Shown: piece by piece, positions 9,557 to 20,300 of the stretch
Layout: every line of letters begins with the position of its first letter
Position numbering within the stretch: position 1 is the first letter of the stretch
NCBI GenBank assembly: GCA_014871385.1
Contig: CM026423.1
Coordinates: 905,128-969,127 of the forward strand
DNA: 64,000 bases
Source of the DNA: Ceratodon purpureus
Taxonomy: Eukaryota; Streptophyta; Bryopsida; Pseudoditrichales; Ditrichaceae
Direction of reading: 5' to 3'
Made by a program: the position numbers and the translations under genes
Notes under the pieces: generated by a model
The model's database searches: none
What the model saw: only the letters and a program-made list of their open reading frames with translations
Told to the model about the DNA's origin: nothing

Positions 9557-10840
9557 CTGCACGTAAGCCCTGATTCCATCTTCGTCCGCCTTCACGACCT
9601 TCCCAAGCTGTGCACTCGTATCAAACTGGAAACTACAAGAAAAACATAGTGCGCCCTTGTAACGAAGCCCAACTTGGAACTGAAATTTCAGCACACTCAG
9701 TCTGAGGTAATATGCGTCGCTGTCCTGTAGCACGCAATGTGGCAAAGATCTCGGCAACAGAAACCCAGTTTCAGGCCCATGCAGCCCTTGTCTGCTTGCA
9801 GCTTTCAAAAAAATCTCACAGTTGTTGGTTCTCCAGACCTGTTCCAAGGGCTCCAATCTGCAGTCCGTCATCCAGGTAACAAAATTAACAGGAAGAACTT
9901 CGAAATAAATCAATCAAAGATGATTCTTCGCCGTGGATCTGGGAACATTTTTCATGGCTACTGCGAGAAAGCCACCTTCTGCTCAGTATGTCCCACTGTG
10001 GTAACCGATTTAGGAAATAAGGAAAATCTGAAACCCTAAACTGATACTTAGAACATGAGTACAAAAATTCTTACCCAGCAGACTCTGCAGCAAGTCAACC
10101 AATCATGAGCTTTATTTTTTTGCACGAAAAAAACTAGGATTTATTCTACACGCCTTAGAGTAATGAGATCGAATCAATTATGTTGATAACGTCTCCTCAC
10201 GCCTTCGATGTGGAGAGTATTACCGAACCGAAGAAGACAAGACTGATATTCAGCACATTAAATGCGCATGAACCCTTCAAACACAGGAGGATGAAATTAT
10301 ATATCCTAAAAAACCTGTTCGCTGTAAATGATTGCTGAAAATTTATTAATCATGAGCTCCAGAGAATTGGAAACTGATTACCAAGGAAAAGCAGAATAAG
10401 GAGGGTTTGTAAGGCTTGATCTCATTCAAAATATGACCTTGCACATTAACGGCTACGATTAGAGCAGGCAAGTCCGAAACTTACCTTGAGGTACAGAATT
10501 CTAAACCCCTTCATTCACACCTGGACATTCCCTGCACTCAGGTATCATTCTCATAGTGTGATATGCCTTCACCTAATCGACAAGGCTGCTGTAACTTATA
10601 TGAGAATTCGTTGCCATGTTACATTTTCCACATATTCTGTACTCACCGGTAGGAATGAACAGAAAACACTGCACCACAACTTCATCACTCCCTACACATC
10701 GCAACTGATATGTCGTGCCTAACTAAAATCTTACAGATTTTGAGGCATTGCAGCTCAATATTTAATCACCATGTGATATAATCACCATTCCTGCATACCA
10801 AAAGATACATCATCCAACGGATGCAAAGTGAAAAATGTCA
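9557..10840. other. Probable 5' region of the zinc-finger gene; no other gene seen
   Basis: Minus-strand frames at 9560-9910 are open but show no recognisable domain. A consensus donor CTCAAG/GTAAGT on the minus strand near 10,484 could end a leader exon. The remainder is AT-rich. Confidence 0.3.
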
Positions 10841-10844
10841 TTAA

Positions 10845-13800
10845 CCCCTTAACGATGTTGGTGGCTGGAGACGTGGTGCTGTAAACAAGTGTATTCTGTG
10901 GTAATTTCTATACATTGACTGATTTCTCGGAGCAGAGTTGTGATTTCGAGGGCGGGAATTTTTCTACGTATACTCGGTGAGTGCTGTAACAGCTGTGGAA
11001 GTTTGTGCGGCGACCCAACATGCGGTTTGGTTCCACGAAATTATCTTGTGCGAGGGGGTTCCGACGAGGTAATACGTAGAAAAGTAGAAAACCAACAGGG
11101 CGGGACGGGTCGTCACTGCGGAACTCCCGGTCTGTCGAGGACGGTTTTCACCTGCCATGCCGGTTTCCGGGTCGGGCTGCAACCGGCCAAGACGGTATCA
11201 ACGATGGTGCTTACGTCAGCGACTATGACCGGTGGTATCGTGGACGAACGTGGTTTGAGATACATGGGAGGGTGGCGTCAGGGTGCGTGGTGTCACGGGA
11301 CACTGAAGAGGCAACCGCTCCTGGGATTGTCACATGACATTGAACAAGCAACCGCCTTCATGGGATTGCTCCGAAGTTGAAGGGGATTACAAGGCCAGCA
11401 CCGACGAACTACAATGTGTACATTTACAATAGAATATTATGAAATTGCATTGGAAATTAAAATGTATTTTGTGGATGTGAAGATTCGCTTGTGACCCACA
11501 CACAGTACAGCAAGGATCGTAAGTCCAGGTTCAGCTTCCTCCGTGAACAACGAGAGTCCAAGTGATAAGTGAATTCTACCTCTCAAGAATGCTAAAGTAG
11601 ATTCTAAGAGGTTCTATAAACCGCAAAGGTATATACAATAAAAAGGATGGCAGCCCAAATTGAAAATGGCATCCAGCCGCAGTGACGACCTTGGAGCAAC
11701 TCAGTTTGTGAAGTTCACGAACATGGTATTGACCTCACCATGTGTTGTACAGAATTGTTTCACTAATCCACTCTGTCGATTATCAGGCCGTAGCTACCTT
11801 CTTCAACGCTCAAGCCTCATGCGGTCAGAGTGACTTGGAACTCGAGGGGTCCGACTTTGGTGAAGAGCAGCTTGTCCCCCAGGATGAAGCCGTTCTTCTC
11901 CACAAATTCGCTCCAACCTGCTGTGAGGTAGCATTGAACGGACGAGGCCTTGGTATTCACAACGCAACCATGGAAGGGCCCCTTCAAAGTGTACAGGACA
12001 CCCTCAAATGTCTCTCGTCCAAATCGCCGCCAGAAAGCCGTTGGTACGTCCTACATACACACCCTCTCCGATCACGTCCCCCTGTGTCCAAGAAGGAGTG
12101 TCCCCGGTGTGGAACGATCCCTCCGCGAGGAATCGGTTCGGGACCAGGACTGCCCAGCCTGACTTCTCCGAACTCCATTCCTGGTAAACCCCGTGGAAGC
12201 GCTCCGGCATGGCCTCCACAGGCACGAGAACCGGCTTCTCATATGCGCCTCCAGGGTGTGTGGCTCCAAACCCAAAGTGCTTCCGGATGGGAGCCGCTGT
12301 CCTCCATGTGTTGTCCCGAAATACCGACTCCCACAGATTCAGATTGCAGGTCTCAAAACAGTAGAGGCTATGCTGCGATTCTGGTGCCACTTGATTCTCC
12401 AGATCTTCTTCGCGTCCAAAATCAGCTAGGACCTCGCAGATGAGGTCGTCGTTCTCCCGTTGCCTATCGTACTCCTCGATCTGTGCTGCTACTGACCTCG
12501 TACGCACTCCATCGGTGATGTTCGGCACAATGGTTGGGGGTAGCCACGCATGTGGTTTCCGTCTCTTGTCGCGATCAACCTTCCCTTTCTCCTGTTTGGT
12601 CGCCTTCTCCTTCTTCTCTTCGGCCGCCTTCTCCTTCTTCTCTTTCTCCTGCCGACCTGCACACATTGGCAGGATGAATAGCACAGATATTGTAAGAGAG
12701 AGGCACACCAAATTAGAGCCAATGTAGCACTAAAAATGTAAAACAGATCCCTTGCACTCCTTTCAACATGGATTACAACGACAAACGGGATGAATTCTCA
12801 AAACAAAGCAGGAACAGGATGTTGTGTTACACAAATCAATACCATTTTGACAATCACAGCAGTGATACTCAATTCCTAACCCTATAAATGCAGAGTGATT
12901 GCTCGAACCTACGGTGTTTGGGGTGCTTACGTCTTGACGCCGGTGTCGACTCTGGTGGAGGCGGGCCGAACGCGTTTGGCGTCTCGCTCTCGGGCATCGG
13001 AGTCTGTTCCGAGAGGTCGGTAATGAAATACTGTTCGAGCGTCGCCTTCTTCGCTCTCGGCTTCCGGACGGCCTTCGGAGTACATTCCCCTCCCAACGTA
13101 GCTGTCTTCACCACCCTGGGCTTTCGTGGTCGCTTCAACCCCCCTCCCACTCCCGTACTCGGCACCTGAGTGACGGCAGCAAGGTCGACCTCCTGTATTT
13201 CGTCTTGGTTGGTGCATGTCGACGGTAGGAGAACCTGCGAAGACCCTCTCATGTCTCAGCCGTACCCGAACCTCAATTATCCTAACATCAATAACATCCC
13301 CTTCACATGAAATGACCTCATCTCCTACTGTCCACCACAAGTACCATGACAAGCATCAAAACACAGTGAACGAGTTTTGAAAGTCACCTTCTTTGCTGGT
13401 GGTTTCCTCGGTGCTCTTCGTTTTGGAGCAGGGTTGTTGTTTTCCTTCCCAACATTGCCTTGTGAAGCATCCGGTTGCACCTGCGTTTTATCAGCCACTG
13501 TCAAATCGAACCCTCGACCTCCGTCCAGCACCCTGAACCATCAAAACACATTTGCAACAGAGTATTGAACCTCACCTTCCTCGCTCGTGGTTTCCTCGGT
13601 GCCCTTGGTGTTGGAACAGGCTCCAAGTTCTCCTTCCCAACATCGGGTTGTACGCCCGACGCAGCAAGTTCCACCTGCGTCAAAGATAGCAACCACTCTC
13701 AATCCGCTGCTGAATTGACCAAGACGATCCCTATGTCCCATATTCTTTTGGGTAATAACAAAGGTGAAAACAGGGGTACAGCATACACGAACTCACCACT

Positions 13801-15264
13801 TTCTTTGCTCTGGGCTTCCTTGGTTTTCGCTCCTTCGGGGCCGGATCCCTGCTCTCCGGCGCTGTCTGGACGAGTCGCTGTGTGAGATCGAAGGAGTCCT
13901 GCAAATGTATGCCCACATGTGCAATCAGGAAATCCGACTTAGCATTACATGTTCAACTAAGAATGTTGCAACCCTAAGCCCATGAGGTGTTCCTGGTTGC
14001 CTTCCCCGAAGAATCAATACAAATAGGTTCCACTGTCGGGGCTCAATACGAATTGTGCTTCACATATATTGAATGCTTAAATCATCTCCTTGGAAACTGT
14101 GAATTATGAGTTGAAAACCCTAAACCCATGCCCACAGGAGCTCTCATATATGCATTGCAAAACCGTTCAGTTACTCACCTCTGGATTGGGAATCGCCGGC
14201 AGCGTAGGTCTCTCCTGAGGAAGTTGCGTTGGCTGCGACCCTCCCTTCTTCATTCTCGCCAGACGCTTCATTTCTCCCACTCGCACTCGGGAAGATGTGA
14301 GTTCGCAGAATGTGCGTCACACGCTGTGGAAACTGCTTTCGCTCTCCCCACCCTAAAATCCTCGCCGCGTGCCTGTACCACAGGTACCTGCACCGTTCCT
14401 GGACTCCAAAATCGCCTCTCCGATTCCACCTGCTCGGTCGGGGCTCGCGGAGAAGTGTGTCTGCGTCCAGCAGCTGCAGCGCCCGAGACGCTCCACTCTC
14501 CAAGATGCCCTGCTCCCTGAACCAAATGTACAATTCACCCTCCACTGATACGCGCTGTTCACAATTCCCTGCGCCGCTACCTCCCATCCGCATTCGTCAC
14601 CCTTCACACCAAGGTTCTGTAATGGAATGCTACAATTGACAATATACCTCTTACTGCATTGGAGAACTATTGCCCGCCTCCACCGCCTCTTGTATTGAAA
14701 CCCCAGCTCCATTTCCCCCCCAAACCTCCACAAATTCAGTACCAGAAGTTCCTGCTTGTCACAATCGCCCCGCCGTCTCCGCACGCCATTCCGCCGCCTC
14801 CGCACGCCATCTCTCCAATTCATGATGGAACGGACGCAAACCCTGAAACCATAAAAAAATTACAGGTGCCGCGAAGCCGGAGTGGTGAGAGTGGAGGCTG
14901 AGATATGAGGGACGGGAATCCTAGAGAGTCTCGGCTTTCACACAAGTGCGTACCTGCAACGACCTTGACCTGCTCTCCAGGTAACCAACTGTCACCCTAA
15001 ATTTCCGCACCCGTTACGTGTCCCCGACCCCGTCCACCATCGCAGAGTACTAAACCTCTCCGAAATACACGGATTCCGGGATACAATCAGTCGCAGATTA
15101 CTCGGATTTGATCGCAAATTTGTAATTTAAATTCGACAATGTCAACAACTCAAGTGCCCATATTTCACTAGTTCGGAACACATGCCAATATGCAGTTCTC
15201 CCTATCCTAATTTGACGATTTCCCTTCACCGCAGGCCAAAAACGGTTGCTGCATCGTTAAGGGG
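10845..15264. mobile_element. TTAA-flanked piggyBac-like transposon carrying a B3-domain gene (element 1)
   Basis: Left end CCCCTTAACGATG at 10,845; right end CATCGTTAAGGGG ending at 15,264: a perfect 13-bp terminal inverted repeat. Both are bounded by TTAA (10,841-10,844 and 15,265-15,268), the target duplication of the piggyBac superfamily. The 4420-bp body is less AT-rich than its flanks and holds one multi-exon minus-strand gene. No transposase frame is present, so the element would need help from another copy. The terminal motif is shared with the larger element at 37,078-47,000, which does encode a piggyBac transposase. Confidence 0.8.
11817..14593 (-). CDS. Transposon-borne DNA-binding protein: YL.YR/LGWG domain, repeated AT-hook-like exons, B3 domain
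   Basis: Proposed exons (minus): 14593-14179 (ATG at 14593), 13898-13797, 13674-13576, 13480-13388, 13165-12931, 12656-12190, 12050-11817 (TGA at 11819-11817). Exon 1 contains RYLWYRHAARILGWG, matching QYLFYRYSASVLGWG in element 2. The next four exons each carry a basic motif of the PRKPRAKK type (AT-hook-like), two preceded by VGKEN; they are phase 0 and evidently duplicated. The sixth is Lys/Glu-rich (KEKKEKAAEEKK), with the c|gt junction in phase. The last exon encodes a B3 domain: VPTAFWRRFGRE, TLKGPFHG, YLTAGWSEFV, GDKLLFTKVG, FQVTLTA. The junction from exon 1 to exon 2 is not in phase as drawn, so one boundary there is wrong; the donor at 12,190 (GGG/GTTTAC) is weak. B3 domains bind DNA in plant nuclei; a role in binding the transposon is inferred. 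Confidence 0.6.
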
Positions 15265-15268
15265 TTAA

Positions 15269-15416
15269 ACAGGTCCCATGCGAAGAGTGGCTCTAAATCC
15301 AAATTCCAATGCCTCATTAGAACCACATTGATATGATTTCCAACTGTACTTTTGAACTCATGCAACTGCCTAAACAAGACTTCATTCTAGGTCACGGCCC
15401 AACAAACGGATGGGAA

Positions 15417-15449
<33 letters not shown>

Positions 15450-16740
15450 TTAAAATTTTAAAAAAATGCATGGCGGACCTAGAATTCCAAGACGAAACCC
15501 AATGCATCGCGTTCTTCTACAATGAGTTGGCAATTAATCATTCATCCTTTGAATAATTCCATCCTTACATGCGTCATGCAGAGATTCCTGTGCACGTCAA
15601 AGACTAGTAAACCAAGTTCTCTGCACTACACGATTGGATCATCATTCTAGGTTGAGGCCGCCGTCCTCCTGGGAGCTGCCTGAGATCCTATTGAATTGAG
15701 CAAGTAGAGTACAGTAAAATTTGAGTCCACCGAAAAATAAGACAATAAAAAATACGACATAATTCAATTAGAAGAGCAATCTCTACAGTAGAATTCAATG
15801 AATAGCCATCACGGGTGACTTTGTTTAGCCAATGAATTCTAAGATGGATACAGCGGACAAGCTAATTCCTACATTGCTCGGCAAGTCATGTCATATAAAA
15901 GAATTTCAAAATATGAAACTTCTAGCAGATAACCTCTCCACTGGCAGATATTGGCATGTTGAATGTCGTTTCCAGTTCGGGTGGGAGGTGAGAACAGACA
16001 AATACATACCCTCCCTGAAGTTGTTCGAGAACCTGCAAGGAAGATGGCGGAGGTGACGCATACGTCCCGTCCCAGTGGTCTTTCTCCTAATAGCCTTAAC
16101 GCTCCAGTTATCTGCAGCATCCTCTGAGTCAGCTAACGACTAAGCTCTGACACAAAGAGAGACTCTACAGCATCATCCCGAAGTGGTGATGTATAGGGAG
16201 TGACGTACTTGATGGCCACAGAGAGTTACACAGTTCATCTACACAAATAGTGACACCGCTGAATGCATTAAACCTTCGTGACGTATGCATTAAACCTTCG
16301 TGACGTAGAAATTCCTACAAATCAACCACTGTGCTTGGACACGCGGTTTCCATAGAGATATTGGTGCTATGAACGATAATTCTTCATGGCCTCTTCAGTG
16401 TAAGACTTGCTAAAGAGATAATGCAATTGCCAGATTCATTGTAATGATTCACTTTTTTTAATTTCTGTGCACACGTAGTCCATGGACCATGCCTTTAACA
16501 GAAGAGCATAGGAATTCATCAACACCTACATTGAACTGCTACTCCGTCCACCATTTCAATCCTGTATCTATCTCTTTCCAAAGGGGGTTCATTCCTATTG
16601 TCCATCACGAGCATAGTCGCAAGACTCATTTCATAACGGCATTGCAAAAAGTTTCGTACCATGCTTCAAAAAAACTAAATTCTCTTCGATTCCTGGTCCA
16701 AAACAAAAATCCAACATACTGCAGTAGGAAGACATTTTAA
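15269..16740. other. Intergenic spacer with small repeats
   Basis: No gene recognised. Contains an (AAT)n microsatellite at about 15,418-15,446 and a perfect tandem pair of a 22-bp unit ending TTCGTGACGT at 16,263-16,306. Confidence 0.4.
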
Positions 16741-16749
16741 AACATAATT

Positions 16750-17990
16750 GTAATGTAACTATGATGATAGATGGATGAATGAAATCTTCTAATCACATGT
16801 GGCAGTGTGTAAACAGAGGATGAAAGGAGTTAGACAGCTCCCAATTGAGGATGGATGAATTGGAGTCAGACAACTCCAGATTGAGAACATGTGCACTGGA
16901 GTTAGACAACTCTGTATTTAGTGCATTGGAGTCAGACCACTCCAAGATTGAGAACATGTGTACCAGAGTTAGACAACTCAAGATGAGGTACACTAGAATT
17001 ATAACGTAATGAATTATCTTTACTCCAGATTTAGGAGTAAGAAGATAAAGAGATCTAGAAGAGTCTCTGAGTTAAAGAGATAAAAGGATCTAGAATGATC
17101 TATGGATTATCTTTATTCCAAATACAGTATAGGACATGTCGGACATAGAATGATCTATGAATAGGCTAGACTCTGGAACATAGTATGAGATAGACTCTAG
17201 TTCCTTTTGGGAAAGAATTAGTATATAAAGGCTTGGGGGTGAGAAGGTGAAACATTTCTTTTGGGTGATCACTTCTCTATGGTTGGATGGTGAGCCTTGA
17301 TCAATATATTTTGATCTTCGTAGTTATTTGAGTTTTTATCTTTCCTTTGTCTTACTTGTCTGTTTATCTTCTGTTTGAGAGTTGGTGGCAAACCTGTTGG
17401 TAGGTTTGTTACAGGTGATAGGGATAATAACGTGGGAGTTTTACACTATGAAAATTGGTTTCAAACTTTTAGGTAACAATATCAAGGTGTTCTCTTAACA
17501 AGGGTGACATTATCAAGGTTAGACTGTATTGTTTGTGCGCGGTGTGCCGGTTGCATCATCCTTTTGTTGTGAGGGTTTATGCGAGCGAGTCGGTGTGTGT
17601 CTACCAGCAGCGCAGGTTTATCAAGTCTCAGTTTCTGTTTTTGTTCCAGTTGTAGTTTGGGCACGTGGTTCCTTGTGAGTATCTCCTTTGGAGGTGTCTG
17701 GTCATGAAAATCTCTTGTTTGTTTGCATACTTAAGTGTCATCATACCAGTGCGCTTCGTGTTGCTGGTTCCCATCTCCCTTTTCTCATCGGATTTGTGTT
17801 GTGCCTGTGCCTGATGCATACAAGCAAGAGCAGAGATCGGGCTCTACATGTACATAACACTATTGTGTTTGGAAAATATTTTCGCTCTCTTATTTGCTAA
17901 CGCGAGTATACACTTGTTTCGCAGCTGGGGCTTCTTGCTAGGGCTTCTTTCTAGAGCTTCTTGCCAGTGGTATCTTGCCGGTGGTATGAG
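16750..17990 (+). mobile_element. LTR-retrotransposon-like leader (solo LTR or 5' LTR remnant)
   Basis: Four diverged tandem segments with GAGTTAGACAACTC and GATTGAGAACATGTG (16,820-16,980) are followed by GATCTAGAA repeats, a TATA box (GTATATAAAGG at 17,221), a T-rich transcribed-leader-like stretch and, just before the next ATG, GGTGGTATGAGCTATGG, close to the plant initiator-Met primer-binding motif TGGTATCAGAGC. This is the usual architecture of a Copia-type LTR plus primer-binding site. Exact LTR ends and target duplication were not found, and no gag or pol frame follows; instead the Crinkler/RHS-like gene starts at 17,993. Confidence 0.4.
17221..17230 (+). promoter_or_regulatory. TATA box
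   Basis: GTATATAAAG in the LTR-like region, about 770 bp upstream of the ATG at 17,993; candidate promoter for the downstream NTPase gene. Confidence 0.4.
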
Positions 17991-17992
17991 CT

Positions 17993-20300
17993 ATGGAGCG
18001 TGTCTATTTCAAGAGAAATGATGGAGAGAGGATCCTTCCAGTCTGGACCTATACTGATGGCAAAGTTGACTTCAAGGCTCTGAGCCGCCACTTTGAGTTA
18101 AACATGGAAACGATTACTCTGAATGGTAACGTCTTCTCTCTGGACTACTCAACAGGGAAATCAGATGCATCATGGATGCAAATCAAGGATGCCTTAGGTG
18201 TGGAAGGAACTGAAGAGGATCCTGTGTCAATCCATGACAATTCAGGTATTTTTCTTGGCTGCGTTGTTTTGTTCATTAGGTTCGTGGTGCAAATTGTAAG
18301 GTAATGCCTGTGGCGACAGCACTGCCAGATTGGCCCGTAGAGTAGCGACTATTTTGTCGGGTTTAACCTGAGCCTGTCTATTTTAATGTCTGCTAGTCTG
18401 ATGATGAGGAGGTTTTATTGGTAGTGTTTCTAGTTTGTTTTTTCTTGGGCGATCATCTGTTCATTTTCTATCATCGGTGATGGAAGCCACCGAAGCTCCT
18501 GCTGCTTCTTCTTCCTCTGCCTTGGTAAGGATTTTGTGAGAGTTTGGTGAAGTGATTGGTGTGTATTACAGATACCAAGTGACAAGATTGTTGTCACCAG
18601 ATCGGTGTCACTTCTGCCCTGTTGTTCATGCAGTGTCACAGATAGTTCTGTCTTCGGCTGTTTAGGTTTGTTTGATTTTTCTCCAGGAATCGAATTTGTC
18701 AGATAATTATTATGTGCTTAATATGCTTTTACCTGTGCTTATTGGCACCTGGTTTGCTGATGCTGGTCTTATCGATTTAGGGTTGTGACCTTTGAGGAGT
18801 CCGTCTTTGGGTGTGGTTTAGGGTTTAGGGTTCTGTTTAGTCTGTCTTTGATAGCTGAGTTTTCTGTTCCCGGGGGCTGGTGAGACTAACCCCGATTACA
18901 TGTAGTGGTGCTTGACTCTATCAGGATGCATTTAAATTAATCTAAAGCTCTTCTTCCTCTTCTTCTTCTGATTACTTAATTTGGGTTATTTTTCTTGCAA
19001 TTCTAATCTGGCGTGCTTTGCAGCACCTCCAACAGGCTTCAATCCGCGCTATAAAGATGACGATGTGGTTGGGGGAAACCGCGATGTGGTTTTTCTTGAA
19101 CCTTGAATTTTGAACCTTAGATTTAAACCCAGGACGTCATGACGTGTCTTTTTGAATTCTGCTGAGATTTCAACGGAAGGGGGAAGATTCGGAATACTTG
19201 TGCAAGAAGCTGGACTCTGCCCTTATGAAGGTCCGTGAATTGATCAGGGTTGCTTATTGTTCCTTTGGTATGCAGAGGGAGAATTGCCTTCAAAGAAAAG
19301 AAACAAGTCACTAGATGAAGCTGGTAGTCCCTCTGGTGTTCAGGCTATGGAGAAGTTGCCTGATGACCATCCCATGTTCAGGTTTGTGGAATCTCTCCCT
19401 CAAGTGAGAGAGGATTTGGAACGGGCAAGTACAGAATCAGGCTTTGTTATCCGATTGCCTAAGGGTGTACTTTGGATGGGAAACGACAAGTATTTCAGCA
19501 ATGAATTGTTCGTTCGAAGATCATACATTGAGTTAAAGGAGGCTCATCTTACTCTGAAGCGTGGGGATTTGACCATATTCACTGGTACGCCTGGAATTGG
19601 CAAATCACATCTTGCAGCGCTAATGGTGGCTGAGTTTCTGATTCATGGAAAAGTAGTTCTTCTAGAGACTGCTTCTTTGTCAGCGGAGCGCGAACGTATC
19701 TACTACAGGTTGCAGCTCTGTAAAGATGGGTCTGCAACTGTTCACCGGACTTTCAACCGGATGACTGCTTTGAAGGCTCTTGAAGAGTTAAGTTTTGGAG
19801 AGTTGGTGGGTGAAGACAAATGGCCTGTATATGTGGTGGATGGTGGGTATCCTAGTTTGTATGATGTATGTATGATGAGGCAGTGTGAGAAATTTGTATT
19901 TGGTAGCCCGAGGAAGGACTATAGAGAAGATTCAGAGAAAGTTTTATATGTGCCACTCTTTGATTTAGTGGAGTTACTTGAGTGTGCCAAAGCCGTTACT
20001 TGCTTTCAGGGAATAAAAGATTCAGTAATTCGGGAGTCCTTTGCATTTGCTGGTGGAGTAGCTCGTACTGTGCTTCAGAACCAGATTTCGTCTGGCAACT
20101 CTGGACTTGAGAACTGGAAAAAGGATTTGGAGGAAGTTATTTTGAACGATTCATTGAGGACTTACGTGGATCAGATTGGCACTGGTGCTTTTCCTGCTGG
20201 TAGTGACATGATATTTCATTGGATAGTTCCTGAGGTCCCTTGGGTAGAACCTGAGGTCCGTGACAGTTCGAGCAGGTCAGAGTACCTTAAGACGAAGTAA
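17993..20300 (+). CDS. Crinkler/RHS-type P-loop NTPase protein
   Basis: Exon 1 is 17,993-18,245 (MERVYFKRND..., ends phase 1); exon 2 runs from 19,276 (acceptor GGTATGCAG) in phase to TAA at 20,298-20,300. The intron is about 1 kb and may hide a small exon near 19,024-19,080. The N-terminal 84 residues form a compact header; the C-terminal part has FVIRLPKGVLWMG, ELFVRRSY, a Walker A motif GTPGIGKS after LTIFT, and VVLLET, the arrangement of Crinkler (CRN) and retrotransposon-hot-spot (RHS) NTPases. The 3' end is uncertain: a donor GAG/GTCCGT at about 20,259 could splice to CAG/GTTGCATC at about 20,334, giving a different tail. CRN/RHS proteins are patchily distributed and often mobile; function in plants is unknown. 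Confidence 0.6.

Noticed and set aside
10940..11380. 146-codon plus-strand frame near the left end of element 1
   Set aside because: No recognisable family and no homologue in element 2; Gly/Arg-rich composition fits a chance frame in GC-richer DNA.
12927..13741. Alternative open frame through the repeated exons (EETTSEEG-type peptides)
   Set aside because: It runs into a stop in the 12,656-12,190 exon, whereas the PRKPRAKK frame stays in phase to the B3 domain.
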